Below are positions 11,871 to 24,420 of a DNA stretch of 64,000 nucleotides, in pieces; within the stretch, counting starts at the first letter, position 1, and each line of letters opens with the position of its first letter. The notes under the pieces were generated by a model. That model was not told the origin of the DNA, ran no database searches, and was given only the letters and a program-made list of their open reading frames with translations. Position numbers and translations under genes: made by a program. Source of the DNA: Ziziphus jujuba (Eukaryota > Streptophyta > Magnoliopsida > Rosales > Rhamnaceae); the NCBI RefSeq assembly GCF_031755915.1, contig NC_083387.1, positions 14,405,001-14,469,000 on the forward strand. The letters are read 5' to 3'.

Positions 11871-12434
11871 AACTTAGCTGAATGGAGATCCAAGGTCCAA
11901 GTTCAACGGAACAATATAAGTATGTATGATTCACAAGTAATACTATGAAGTATTAAAGGAAAAAATACTTTTTCCCATTTCTAAGGTGAAATAGTATTGC
12001 CTGCAGCATGTTATTAAGATAAGCTATGCTTTTAATGATAACCATATCTTGGAAATCCAAATGAAATATGGTAGGATATTTCTTATAGACAGTCACCTAT
12101 ATAAGTGTAGAAGTGGGGTCGTTTCTATGAGAATTATAAAAGGTATAATTCTCTAAAGCACTTATAAAAACTAGGTTGTTCAAGGCCAAAATGAACATAA
12201 CAATGAGAACAAATTTTGTGTAGAAAAGTAATTGCATGTTGGTTATCGTCTCAGTTTACATCAAAAGTTGACAATTCAAAGCATTATGCATAATGATTGA
12301 CTAGTAAACTTGATAAATATTCACTATGGAAGATTCAAGGCGAAAAGGTATCTATCCTAATGTAGTTTCTTTTCATTAAACTCTTTCTAGTGTCTACATA
12401 GTCATCTTGCATTAATTTCTATTCATGTGGGGAT
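11871..12434 (+). other. 3' untranslated region and polypurine tract of the copia element
   Basis: AT-rich, no coding similarity. Ends in GTGGGGA (about 12427-12433) directly before the 3' LTR, a short but well placed polypurine tract for plus-strand priming. Confidence 0.65.
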
Positions 12435-13005
12435 TGTAGGAATTTTGTGAATAGAAATCATAAATATTATTTATTTATTTAGTTACCATAATATTTAAAA
12501 TAGTGGAATTTTAGTTTAAAATAAATAAAATAATAAGAAACAGTGTTCTAATAAAAGAATACGACTTCAGAGTGGAAAGATACCTCTTATTGGAAACGAA
12601 GCAACTTTTAATGCTTCGTATATTCTGAAGCTGAGTTTCTTCATAAGAGGTGCAATTTTTCCTATCATAACAATTATTTTTATGACTGAAACATAAGAAC
12701 AGAAACAAATATTCATTCTTTTATTTCATTATTCAACCATATAAAACAGAGAGAGAGAAACACAAAAATTGTTCGTTGTTTATAGGAATTTGGAGTGTTA
12801 CTATTCTCAGAAAGAAGTCATTATATTGTGGGAGACATTTGCCATCTATTAGACCATTGAGCACCAGTGCGGAGCGAAAATTATCTTAAAGCCAAAGAAT
12901 CAAATTCTTGCCTCAACTAAAATTAATATATTTTTCTATCATCTTCTTCTTATATGTGTATTTGGTGTTTATGAATTTTACAGTAGAAATCTTATTTCAA
13001 TAACA
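12435..13005 (+). repeat. 3' LTR of the copia element
   Basis: 571 bp, TGTAGGAATTTT...CAATAACA, paired with 5657-6242. Followed by target duplication CAACC (13006-13010). Confidence 0.95.
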
Positions 13006-13010
13006 CAACC
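13006..13010. repeat. Target-site duplication CAACC (right)
   Basis: Identical to 5652-5656; marks the right edge of the copia insertion. Confidence 0.93.
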
Positions 13011-13440
13011 AAGATTACCTCCCATTCACCGTGAGTTCCCTATCTCTATCCTTTCATACATAATTATTGGTTTATACAGGAAGAAAGATGTTGAAGAAGC
13101 CAAAAATTTGCTTCTTAAGATGTAAGTGAGGGTCCACCTCCTGGAAATGCACTTGTCAATTTAGTCATCAGTAGCTAAGCTGGGGATTAGGAAAAGGCAA
13201 TGGAGATTATTAGGACAATCAGAGAGCAGGGGTTACATCTCAATGTGATTAAAAAGAAGCAGCTGGAGACTAAACAAATAATTACAGAGGCCTAACTGGT
13301 TTACTAGCACTTGGAATGGAAAAGGGTTATGATGAGGTGAAGGCTAGGGAGGATTAGTATGAGGATGATTTTGCTGATGGCATTTGTTACTTATCTCTTT
13401 TCATCTCTAGGATGGAAAATGAAAGCTTCATTTTCTCAAA
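13011..13440 (+). pseudogene. PPR-like host gene remnant, downstream part
   Basis: Continues the exon cut at 5656. Across the repaired junction the frame reads DQPRLPPIHREFPISILSYI, then IIGLYRKKDVEEAKNLLLKM. A stop or possible donor GTAAGT follows at 13121. A second frame gives GPPPGNALVNLVISS, then EKAMEIIRTIREQGLHLNV. Both segments fit the PPR consensus (aliphatic first helix, then G..eeA..ll..M..G..p). Such proteins bind organelle RNA in plants. Stops and a frame shift show it is a pseudogene. The tail (GMEKGYDEVKARED, then YEDDFADG) is acidic. What follows to about 13600 resembles 3' UTR. The PPR call rests on two motifs only. Confidence 0.6.
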
Positions 13441-15870
13441 CATTGTGTTAGTTCTTTCTATAGGAATTGTGTGTTAAATAGCCTGTAAGTTAAATAGCTT
13501 TCATAACTAAGTAGAGGTATAAGACCCAAAATGACTTATTACTATAGGATACTTCTTTATATAATGTTAAGTTTTTATTTTTAATAGACTGTTGTTTGTG
13601 ACTTACTGTGTTATAATTTTATTTTAATTGGTTTTTAAAACAATATATTAACATAATTTGTGGTTGTTAAAAAATATTAAATTTTATATATAAATATAAA
13701 TATATAATATTTGCAATTTTAGTTATATATGGTGTTAAGTTCTTTTTGTGGCTGTAAAAAAAATTAATAAAATTTGTATGTACATATAAATATACAAATT
13801 TACAACTCTAATTAAATATAATATATATATATATATATTGTAAATATAAAGATATGATTTAATTTTTTTTTTATTTTAAAAAAAATATTTATTTTAAATA
13901 ATTACAAAATAGTTCATTCCAGTCCAATTTTCTACCAAATATGGAATAACTAGTCCACTATTCATTCAGTCTGGAACTATGCCGAACATAGAATTGGATT
14001 GTTTTTTTCCTGTCTGATCCTGTCAAATCCCAACCTGTCCTGTCCGATCCGATTTAGTCTAAACCTATCCTGCCTACCAAATGTACCCATATAGGAAGAA
14101 ATGGTAAATATGTACTTTCCAAGCTTTTGTACAACAAAGGTCAAATGCACCCTTATAGTTCCTTCAAAATTTTGATCATGCCACCATTCTTTTATAAAAC
14201 TTAAAAAATTAAACAAAGGGCTAAAATCATTTTCCAATCTTCCTAGAAAAAATGTACAATGGTACAACTTAAACGAAAATCTATTTAACAAAATTTCAAA
14301 ACTTGCCAATTAAAAGGGTTTTCTTATTCTTAACAAATAGATTAACACTAAAAAAAAAAATTACACACAAAAAAAACTAATACATCAAAAATTTAACAAG
14401 CACTTAAAAGAAACTAAAACCCAAGGTGGTAAGATACCCAAAAGAGATAATAAATAATGATAAAAAAAAATTACCACGGTTTACAGGACAACAAGATGAA
14501 AAACTTCATACAACACCGATAAGAACCATAAGATTTGTTGTACTTTGAAAAATAGAGAAGTTTAACTATATGGGGTGTTATATATGAACTTCCTATTTTA
14601 TACAAGATGCTTGAATTTTGTGACAATTGAATCATACTGTTGAAATTTTTATGTTTATCTATTGCATATCAATAAATATATTTAAACTTCTTGAATTGTG
14701 TACCAAATAAAAAAAAAAAATTAATATCGATGCTAACCTATAAAATTTACGTTCTGAAAATTATTTGCAACTTGTTATTCCCATGTTTTTATGGTATTGT
14801 AACATATTGTATTTGTGTAAAAATTCCTTCATCCAAAGACAACTTGTTAAGCTTTATATAGAAATATATAAATTTGTTGGGAAAATTTTCAATTACCTAT
14901 TGTCTCCTAATGTACGGATGTGCCACCTCAAATTAAAAACGATTTGAAGAAAATAAAATTGCTCTAAATACAATTAAACTACTCAAATAATGGTATTAAT
15001 TATTAGATAACAAAAGTATTTAACAAGGTTCTTATTTTTTAATGATTAAAAAATTTTTAAAATTAAATTTCAACTAGAAACAATGATGAATCAACTAAAC
15101 TAAATAAATTATAAAGAAAATTTAACTGAGTAATCTAATTGTTTAATTAGTATTGTTGATGTTCAGAGGTCTCCTCAAAGCCCATAAAACTTCAATTTAT
15201 AAGTACATATGGCTCAACAACCTCATAGGCTTTCGATAGGATTATTATTTTTTGATAAAGTTTCGATATAGGATTATTGCACATAACATAGCACTTTAAA
15301 TTTTCAATTTATATATATATAAATCACATGGCTTTCACATCTCCAATAAATATGAAACTAATGTTAATTAATTAATCTCTTTAAAAATAATATTTCGTTA
15401 AATTAAGATATAATATTTGAAAATTTTAATATATGGCCCAAAGAATTGTTTCCTCGATTATTGTATAATCCCTAACATGACCTTTTAAAACATTAAATTC
15501 AATTATAAAAATTTTATTTAAAAAATATAAACAAAAAATAAAAAGTATACTTAATTAATTGTCAATATGTCTCTTAGGACAAGCCGGAGGTAGTTCCTAA
15601 GATTAATCCTCTACAAACCTATTGTTATTTGGTTTTGTTTGTTTACAAAATATATGCATATATATTTGCATACTGATGTTTTGTTTGTTTGTTTGTTTTT
15701 TTTTTTTTTTTTTTTTGTTTTTTTTCCCTTCAAGTATATAAATTTGCCTAATGGGTTTTTTTTTTAAACGTCGTACATGACCAAATATGTGGATGTGGTA
15801 TATATATGAGCTTCCAAGTTTCATATCAAATTATTTACAAAATAAAAAGTTTCATTGTCAAATTACATCA
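13441..15870. other. AT-rich intergenic DNA
   Basis: Contains A/T homopolymers and TA repeats. The less AT-rich stretch at 13915-14200 (repeated 'ctgtcc'/'tgatcc' phrases) has the look of a degraded DNA-transposon end, but no paired end was found. No supported gene. Confidence 0.5.
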
Positions 15871-15987
15871 CCGTGTTTGATCTTTTCTTCTAATGGACAC
15901 ATTTAATTTTTGCTTTTTAATTATTTGCGCCGTGTTTGATCTTTTCGTCTAATGGACACATTTAATTTTTGCTTTTTAATTATTTGC
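15871..15987. repeat. 59-bp tandem duplication
   Basis: The phrase ccgtgtttgatcttttc starts at 15871 and again at 15930. The copies are nearly identical (one t/g difference and a few bases at the join), so the duplication is young compared with its surroundings. Confidence 0.92.
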
Positions 15988-18211
15988 TTCCAGTTTTTAT
16001 TTATTTATATATTATTTATTATTTATTATTATTATTATTATTTTTTGAATCCTCTATTGTGCCTCCTCATGGGAACATATCAAGCATGCGAGTAATAATA
16101 AATTGATCTATTTTATTTTGTCTCTTATAATAGACGAGAAAAGTAAAAACAAAAGAAAAGTTGAAATGGACGTTGACTTGATTGGCCTGATTGATTAATT
16201 TGTACTTCACGCCGACATTTTTTTTTTAATTTTTTTTGGACACATTAAATTAATAAAAACAAAATATTTTTAAAAAATTGAAACTAGTAAGAATTTAATG
16301 CCAGTGATCATTCATCATTGTCATTTATGGTGTCTTCAAAAAATTTATATCCATAAATGACACTCTACGAATCAAATGAATTTTAAAGTGAAAGTATTCA
16401 TTTCACAAAAATGTAGACTGTAAAGGATCATTGGAGAAAATATATCCTTATAATCTGAAAACTACTTTGTGTTTTGTTTTAGCCAAAAAAAAAAAAAAGA
16501 AAACTACTTTGTGTTTTGTCCTCTACTATATTTTTGTTTATTTAATTTGCTTAACTATCTTCTTGCTGTGCATTAAGATAAATATCATTTTATTATTCCT
16601 TTATCATATATAATAGATATATACTGTTAAAATAAAAGAATATGAAATTTAATTTTTTTTATATCCAGACGAAAAGAGATATGTATGATTAGACAATAGC
16701 TTTTTTAATTATTTCATTTTTATATATCTAGGTTAATTATACCAATTATGAACTCATTATCTTATTTTTGCAATAGATTCTTTATGCGACTAGGGCTCAG
16801 TTTAGTATTATTGTAGTTTTTTTTTAATATTAACTATGCTGTAAAAATAAATGATTAAGTATTTAATAAATTAATATTTTATAATTATTGAATGATTGGC
16901 AACTAATATTATACAATTACTATTATAATATATAACAATTAAAAATTACATTATTTTTTATAATCTATTTATTTGTAGTATTACATTTTTATTATTGTAA
17001 TATATATTACTAAATATTTAATATAATTTTTTTATCACAACTATAGTAAATGCTTATATATATAGAGAGAGAGAGTAAATGAGAAATAAATAAAGAATAG
17101 AAAATATTGACCATAATGTTGTTCAATAAAATATCAATAAATCAATAATAAATATGATATTAATTTTGTAATAAGAGTTAAATTGGATTTTAATTATGAA
17201 TATATAATTAAAGAAGCCAAAAATAAAATTTTAAAAGCTAAATCTTTGGTTACTTCTCAAAATCAGCTAAGAATATAAATTCTTATAAAATCATAATTAA
17301 AGTAGCTTTAAATCTTTTATAATAAGTTTGACATTCCAAAATAAATCACAAAAGAAGCCTAATTTTCACATCTGTAGGGTAATGCGGGCCATTCCATTGT
17401 TCCTTTCTTATAAACATCTGTTAAAATGAATTTCTAATTTAAAATCTGTATTAATTAAAATAAAACTGAAAACTTAGCACTATATTTGGATCGAAGAAGA
17501 GAAAGGAAAAGAATTGATAAATTTAATAATGAAAGAAACGAAAAAGAAAGGAAATGATAGTTTTTAAAACAATTGTTAGTTATATGAGTTTTGATGGAAA
17601 GGAGAGGAAACGAAACAAAAATAAAAAAACAATTAATGCAATTCAGGTAGTTTACAAAAATATCTTCCATAAATATATTCTTAATCATAGGCTAGTTTTG
17701 GAAAATCATTAAATTTTATTAAATTATTTTCCTTTATCTCATTTTCCTCTCAATTTTGGGTGGAAAATTAAACAGTTTCAAATAAAAGAAACATTTTCTT
17801 CATTTTCCTTTAATTTCCTTTCTTATCCTTTTCTTTTCCCTCATTTTTAGCTATCTAAATAAGAAAATTAAATTTTTCCTTTCTTTTCCCCTCTATTTTA
17901 TCAATCAGCATAATATTTGATTAATTAACTTGGGATCAAGACACCTACACATATAAAGTTGTAGATTCCAAAGAGAAAGGGAATTGTTGGAAACAGTCTG
18001 AAAAAAAAAAAAAATAATTAACCTTGTGTATAAATAATAATTATCTCTAACTTGTTTTGTCTCTTTGAATTTTCTTCCTATTCTATATTATTATTATTTT
18101 TTAAAAATTTTAGAGGTGAAAACCGAAATCATTTCCCAAGAGGGACTCCTTTCTAGCTAGCTGTTTCTGCGAAGAAAAACGTATTGTGGTTGATTCTTTT
18201 TCTTTTTTCTT

Positions 18212-18242
<31 letters not shown>

Positions 18243-20491
18243 GGTCTTTTCTGGGGGCTAATTGTATTTGAATTTTAAAAGGTTATTCAGATAATATATA
18301 TAAGACAAATAAGAAAAAAATAGAAACACTGCAGCAGGAAAATAACATCTAATTCTAATTCGCCAAAAATGAAAATATATAATATCTAAATCTTGAACAC
18401 CAAAGGAAGTCGCACATCAAATAAATAATCAACGTCCATGTCCAAAAATAAACAAAAAAGGGCAAGAGTCAATAAATAAATAAATAAAATGGATGTAGAA
18501 TAATATTGTAGAAATATTATTGGCTATATATGATATATATATACATCCAAAAATGAAAAGATATTGGCCACAGATATTAAAAAATATTTCTTTAATTTCT
18601 TTTTATTTCTACGTTAGAAAAAGAAAAATTGCTATTAAAAAATTTATAATTATTGTAGAATTCTAAGTTCAAGCATACATTGAGGGTTGAACAAAGGAAA
18701 CTGAAAGTAACGGTGCAATAATTATTAATTCAGAGGCCTGGGGATAGCAGCCAGTTTTGAATAATTCTATATTATTATTTTTTTTATCACAAATTAAACG
18801 ACTATATTATTTTATACATTATACGTGCGTAGACTGTCGAGTATTATTAGGCCTTTTAAGAATTTATAAAAAAAAAATTGTGTATATATTATAAATATTT
18901 GGACTAAAAAATAGAGGCTATGACTTACCTAATTTTACCTATCAGGATTTTCTTTATATTTTTATTTAGAAAAATGTCATAACTTAGCTTCAAAGGCATA
19001 TAAATTTTATTCTTCTTTTTAGTTTTTATTTCCATTGGCTATTTCGCAGAAAAGAGAAAAGTGAGGTAGTTTTGAATTTTGATTAACGGTTAGGCACAAG
19101 AAACCTCTTACACTGCTCTTTGACTTATAAGAATATATCTTAAAATCCCCTTACATCACCGTCTAATTTTTTCAGGGTTTTTCATCCAAATAAACTAACT
19201 ATATAAACTAGAGATGGGATATTAGGCAACCAAATTGATATCAATTTATTAGAGCATGGTACTGATTTTGAATTTTCTAATCGCAATGTTAAGAGGAAAA
19301 ATAAAAACAGAAAGAAAACAAAGAAAAAAAGGAAAAAAAAAAGAGCAATTAGCAAAGCATTTAATTATAACGTTATCAATTTTATTAGTCAAAACTTTCA
19401 GTTTATATATATATATATATATATGGATAGGTTTAAATGAATTCTTAATTTTATTATTTTTTTCAGTTATTGGATTGGTTAAAATTTAAAATTATATTTA
19501 TTAATTATTAAATTCGGATATAATTCACTTTTTATAAATAAGATTTTAGATTGTTATCGAATCTATATTTAATTAAATTTTAAATTTTCAAACATTTGAT
19601 ATGATTGAAAAGTTAATAAAAAAATATCTAATGTTAAAACTATCAAATTGTCTTGATAAAAGTCTGACTCTACACATATTTATATATTTTAAATGACAAT
19701 GTTAACATTTTCTTTTATTCTCAGTTAAATTATATTTTGATACTATGGATTTTTAAGGTTTTGTAATTCAAACTCTTAACTTTCAAAAATAAAGATTTAG
19801 ATCATTTTTTTTTTTTCAATTTGTTTCAGACTGGTCTAATTCTCAATTTGACCTAACAAATTGATTACAATTTCATCCACATGGTTGGTTTCTTCCACTT
19901 AATCAATACACTAATCACTTAACTTATAAACTCTACTACAAGTTCCAGATAAAATCATTACCTATTTGTTTGGCCAAATTGGAAATTAGACAACTTTGGA
20001 ATTAAAAAATTGAAGTCTTAAAGAGCTATTTTTGAAAGTTTAGGATTTAAATTATAATATTTTAGAAGTTAAAAGGACTGCAATACAAATAATCTTTCTT
20101 CACATGGAAGCATTTTACGGATAACCTTTTACTATTAGCTCTAATTACAAAATTGTCCATGTATTTTATGGAAAATTAACCCTTTATCGTTATTTGTTTT
20201 CTATTAATTTTAACATGTTAAGGAAAATTTTGTAATTGCTTACTCTAACCTATATCTCAATTACGTTAGTGTAGGAAGCCACTTTAGAGTATATTTAATA
20301 AACATGTAGATTGTTAAAAAAAAAAAATTGTTACAAAAAAATAGACAGTTATTTGAAAAATGCCTCCAATGGGTTTGTCTAAAAACTCTATCAAACTCAT
20401 ATGAAGAAAAAATTTAAAAAAAAACAAAAACAAAAACAAAAACATTGTAAACATTAAGCAGGCAATAACAGAGACAACAAAATCAGAGTAC
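15988..20491. other. AT-rich intergenic DNA with homopolymers
   Basis: Holds a 29-base T run (18214-18242), a TA/GA microsatellite near 17048-17074 and a TA repeat near 19404-19423. At 17480-17880 purine-rich and pyrimidine-rich arms face each other like a degraded foldback. No open frame has coding-like composition. Confidence 0.55.
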
Positions 20492-20590
20492 AAATAACGC
20501 AAGCCATTGGGTTCGAGTCTAACGGGACAAAAGGTGCCTGGGGGCATAGGAAAAAAATAAATAAATAAATAAATAAAATAACGCAAGCCA
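20492..20590 (+). mobile_element. 5'-truncated SINE with 15-bp target duplication
   Basis: A perfect 15-bp direct repeat AAATAACGCAAGCCA (20492-20506 and 20576-20590) flanks a 69-bp insert. The insert has GGGTTCGAGTCT near its start, matching the box B consensus of tRNA-derived pol III promoters (GGTTCGANNCC), a GC-richer body, and an (AAAT)n tail. This is the classic hallmark of LINE-mediated retroposition. The A box and 5' part are missing. Confidence 0.82.
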
Positions 20591-21153
20591 CAGGGCCCGT
20601 GACATTCAAACTTTCAAGTCTTCAAAGTTCAAAGCCCGGCATGCAAGCACATGAGCTAATTTTTTACAACCTTTTGGAGAATAATGCCTTTTGGAAACAG
20701 CCGGTAAATTAGATTTTCATTTTATCAATAGTTGACCCAAAATGAGATATGTTTCAACTTATAGTTTTGCTAATGTAATTTCTATTACAGATGGACAAAT
20801 ATTTTTATCCATCAATTTATTCAATAGATATATAATTCTTTTTCATAAGTGAAAACAATGGATTATTGATTTTTTAAGGAGTATTTTATTAAGAATCAAG
20901 TTATTACTCAACAAAGAAAAGTTTAAATGATTATGGAAATTTTTAAAGAAAGGATGAGACAATTAAGAAGTATTTTTTAATTTATTATTAATTCAATTTA
21001 TTAATTTATCAAATTAGTGATAAATTAAATTCTTTATTATTAATTATTAATTATTAATATTAATTATATTAATTATTATTTTTTTATTAAAAATTATTAA
21101 AACATAACAGACAAAATTCAGTTATTCTGATTTTGGTCCGTATGATATTTGAA
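20591..21153. other. AT-rich spacer
   Basis: No gene or paired repeat recognised; rich in attaatt tracts near 20990-21090. Confidence 0.5.
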
Positions 21154-21600
21154 TCAACTAAAACGAATGTTAGAAAAACTTACAGCTAGCTCCAGAATTT
21201 GATATGCAATACCTACCCTTCTAGCCATGCACTGATGCTCTCTATTTACCATGTGAATTGCATTGAGTGAATCAGACTCAACTATATAATTTACTAAATT
21301 CCTCTCGTGGTTGAATAACAAACCATGGTAAATAGCCACTAACTTGGTAGTTAACAGTTCCATGGAAAGAAGCATAGAATTGCAACCGCTGTAAGGCAGT
21401 TGCCCAACCTATCACGAACTACAAAACCCATGCGCACCTTCCTTCCTCTAACATCCAAGTTCCATCTCCCACATCATCGTCCTAGTAATCAAGCTTACCA
21501 CAAACGGTCTAGCATTTGCAATGGAGAACTCTAAAAACAAAACTACTGCTTGCTGAATGACCATAGGGCCATCGTTGCACCTCCTCCTGTGAACATGATT
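21154..21600 (-). pseudogene. LINE-type RNase H (RVT_3) fragment
   Basis: Minus-strand reading gives MGFVVRDRLGNCLTAVA (about 21382-21434). After a frame change, MELLTTKLVAIYHGLLF and NYIVESDSLNAIHMVN follow, ending near 21154. This is the RVT_3 RNase H-like fold found at the C-terminus of plant L1-type LINEs, with the acidic E (helix) and D (ESDS) positions visible. The first catalytic aspartate region upstream is degraded. No RT part adjoins it, so it is an isolated 3' fragment. A domesticated RNase H-like host gene is less likely given the frameshift and stops. Confidence 0.65.
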
Positions 21601-22759
21601 GTATCTTTTAATTACAAATTGACCAAAACAAATAAGCCATTATACCTGTTTCTTCTGATTATAGAACTGTGCGTCGTTCCAGTGATCTTCCACATCTTCA
21701 TAAAGCGTGTATCATAATTTCATCCTTCATATCTACATAAATTTTATTTTACAATAAATTAATAAATAATATGATACATTTTTTAATAGATAAAAGATTA
21801 GGACAAATCAATGCTTTTAGATCTCCTATGTTTCACCCTAAGTACACTTTTTTACGGCGATTTTAACACAATATGACTGTATTAAACTTGTGTGATGCAC
21901 GAAGATGCAACCGTAATAGATTTTTTTTTTTTTGCTGAAAGCAACCGTAATAGATTATTTCAATAATTTTCTATAAAAGTATATTAATTATAATTGATGA
22001 TTTCAATAATATTCTATAAAAGTAGATTAATTATAATCAAATCAAATACTAAAGTATAATATAAACATCATTCCACTAAAATATTTTGCCAATAGGACTA
22101 ACTTTCTTTAGATATCTTTTACAATATAAGTGCCACAATCTTGATCACTTTCAATTGCAACAAAATAGTAGTAAAAACCTAATAACTACCAACCTAGGAT
22201 AAAAAAAATTACAAAAAAAAAAATGGTCAGAACAATATTATTAAAAAATAATAATAAAAAAAGTTAGGAAATGGTTTTATTAAACATAGAAGAATAAAAC
22301 ACGAATGCTAAATATATGTAGACCAAAGGACATTTTTTTTACCATCCTAGTCACGGATGGTCCTACACAAATTGGATTTATTCAAAAATACAATTTTTCA
22401 AGCATAACTAAAACACAAGAATTTTAATACATCCCAAACAACTAATGAAAAATTCAATAAAAATCCATTTCTACCCAAACAAAACCACACTCAAAAACCA
22501 GCATACAATTGGGGAGAGAGCGACCTTATCATTGGTGCAAGCAAAGAAGGATTGAGGTTGATTTCATCAACCCAATATTGTAAATTCCTAATCTATGGTG
22601 TTATGACCTTCTTAACGGTACTTGGCTTACGATGCTGCTTTTAATCATACACCTGGCAAAACGACATTGCCATCATTCATCTTCATCATCTTCTTCTTGC
22701 TTGGAACTTGGGTTGGACCTATACTTAACTTTTCTATAATATTATTTTTAGTACCTATT
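21601..22759. other. Intergenic DNA, no gene supported
   Basis: AT-rich. The less AT-rich interval 22500-22730 shows no conserved protein signature in any frame. Confidence 0.5.
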
Positions 22760-22789
22760 TAACATTTTTTTTCTCTACACTTTTCCTTC

Positions 22790-22945
22790 TTCCTTTTTTT
22801 TTTTTTTCTTGGTCTTTTTTTCTTCTCTGTATTTTTTAGCCTTTTTCATTATTTTCCAATATATTTTTCTTTTTGACTTCTCTCTCTATTTATACAAGTG
22901 GGAGACTCTACATAAAACATTATTTTGAATTCCAAGTTGATTTTT
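22790..22945. repeat. Host tandem unit, copy 1 (copy 2 at about 28305-28440)
   Basis: The phrase gggagactctacataaaaca and its surroundings match 28385 onward (gggagactctgcataaaaca). The similarity continues upstream ('ttttagc...ttttcca'). Copy 2 is split by the gypsy insertion: its start lies left of 23037 and its rest right of 28304. This supports the insertion boundaries. Confidence 0.7.
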
Positions 22946-23032
22946 TTTTTAAAAAAAAAATTCAACATCTTTTTCTTTTGGCTTCTCCCTTTATTTACGC
23001 TTTTCTTTTATTCCTCTTTTTATTTTTTTGGT

Positions 23033-23037
23033 CCCTT
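23033..23037. repeat. Target-site duplication CCCTT (left)
   Basis: Identical CCCTT follows the element at 28300-28304. Confidence 0.92.
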
Positions 23038-23747
23038 TGATACGAACCTAAGTCGACTTGCTCCTAAACTCGTATTATGTTAGTCCGGATTACAATTAAG
23101 TTCAGGTTCTAGTGGACACCTTAAATCCTAATCAACTTGTGATTAGAAACCTTGGTATATGATGTAAATAGATGATAGATGTCCTATTGATAAGTCAAAC
23201 TAAAATATTCGATTTCTATTCAATGTTTTAGGAATCCAAAGAGAACAAAGAGAATTCTTTCTCACAAATAATTTTCTGTATGAATAATGTACTAAATATT
23301 ATTGAGAAAATAAGCCCTTAAATAGGTTTTGAATGATAAAAATAAAACCCTAAAACAACTAGGTTAGAACCGGCCAAATTGAGCTCCATGCATAAATGAC
23401 GTGTTTGAATGCTTTTGCTTCTGCCTTGACATGATTTTATGGCCCCTTGGAGTGCTCAATCACATCCATAAGCCAATAAAGTCATTCCTTTATGCTCGGA
23501 GTCCATAGATGCACTATAACAGCTTCACGAGTCCATTTCCGCCTTCATAACTTGGATGCATAAAACGGGCTTTGGATCTTCGGGTATTGTCATTCCCTTT
23601 TAAGAATTAATAACACCTTGTATGAAGCTAACCAAGTTGTCATTAAATCTTTTAGCTTGTGCTCGTGTGATTGGCCCCGTCTTCAGTTGTACAGGATCAG
23701 CACTCTAGCAGGTAGTCGGTTGTACGTGTACCGGCAGATTCTCATCA
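23038..23747 (-). repeat. 3' LTR of gypsy copy A
   Basis: 710 bp. On the minus strand it starts TGATGAGAATCTGCC and ends CGTATCA. Pairs with 27583-28299. Lacks the extra segment of about 400 bp present in the LTRs at 34067-35177 and 40601-41714. Confidence 0.95.
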
Positions 23748-23760
23748 TTCCCCTCCTCTT
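23748..23760 (-). promoter_or_regulatory. Polypurine tract of gypsy copy A
   Basis: On the minus strand AAGAGGAGGGGAA, immediately before the LTR start TGATGAG. The same tract precedes the LTR in copies B and C. Confidence 0.9.
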
Positions 23761-24420
23761 GAAAAGGATTTGCCCGCAAATCAAAATTATGACCTGTAGC
23801 AAACGAAGATAAGTTAGCAACATTAAATGTAACATTCACATTATACAATGAGGTTTTCCATTCATCCCCCTCTTTCATTCTAATTTGATGATACCCATTC
23901 CTAAGATCAATCTTTGAAAACATGTATGCACCATATAATTCATCAAGCATATCGAATAGGATGCCTATACTTAATGGTTATATCATTTATGGCCCTACAA
24001 TTTACACACATGCGCCATGATCCATCTTTCTTAGGATCTAATAAAACAGGGATAACACATGGACTCATGCTTTCATGAATATAACCATTTTCAAGCAATT
24101 TACTTACCTGGCTTTGTAGCTCCTTTGTCTCCTCAGGATTGCTTTTATATGTAAGCCTATTAGGAATTGCAGCTCCAGGAATAAAATCAATTTGATATTC
24201 AATCCCTCAAATTGGTGGTAAATCACTAGGAACTTTCTCCAGAAAGACATTGACAACTTCATGCAAAAGAGAAGAAATAGAACTTGGCAATTCAAACTTT
24301 TCAGTGTTAGTTAGATGGTTTAAATAAGCATATTTATAAATCATGAACAGCATAGGTTTCTTACTCAAAAATGCTTTATTAATATTTCCTAAACTAAGAT
24401 AAAAAAAAATTTCTTTTTCT
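23761..24420 (-). pseudogene. gypsy RT start fused to Pol C-terminal tail (copy A)
   Basis: Minus-strand reading from about 24380: KPMLFMIYKYAYLN, SSISSLLHEVVNV, PIPNRLTYKSNPEETKELQ-like text and SMSPCVIPVLL with KKDGSWRMCVNCRAINDI (about 23990-24075). Then come [19 protein letters not shown], with the first RT catalytic aspartate in KIDL, and DEWKT. The text then jumps to [16 protein letters not shown] and [13 protein letters not shown], the last residues of Pol. The YxDD motif, RNase H and integrase are absent. Some stops occur. This is a deletion, not a novel fusion protein. Confidence 0.85.

Larger units (their letters stand above)
5657..13005 (+). mobile_element. Complete but defective Ty1/copia retrotransposon (7349 bp)
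   Basis: Element bounded by paired LTRs (5657-6242 and 12435-13005) and a perfect 5-bp target duplication CAACC. The order is LTR, long AT-rich leader, gag, protease, integrase, RT, RNase H, short 3' region, polypurine tract, LTR. Integrase before RT identifies Ty1/copia. Stops, frameshifts and a changed RT active site make it non-autonomous now. The two LTRs differ by many substitutions and small indels, so the insertion is not recent. It sits inside an exon of a PPR-like gene. The leader also carries a foldback element (7308-7453). Confidence 0.95.

Noticed and set aside
13915..14100. Transposon end suggested by repeated 'ctgtcc' and 'accaaatgtaccc' phrases
   Set aside because: No inverted partner end or target duplication could be found.
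20507..20575. tRNA gene suggested by GGGTTCGAGTCT
   Set aside because: Only the box B-like part is present; there is no A box, no cloverleaf arms and an A-rich tail follows, so it is a SINE remnant.
20314..20586. 90-codon minus-strand frame
   Set aside because: It reads through the SINE and its A-rich tail; no conserved protein text.
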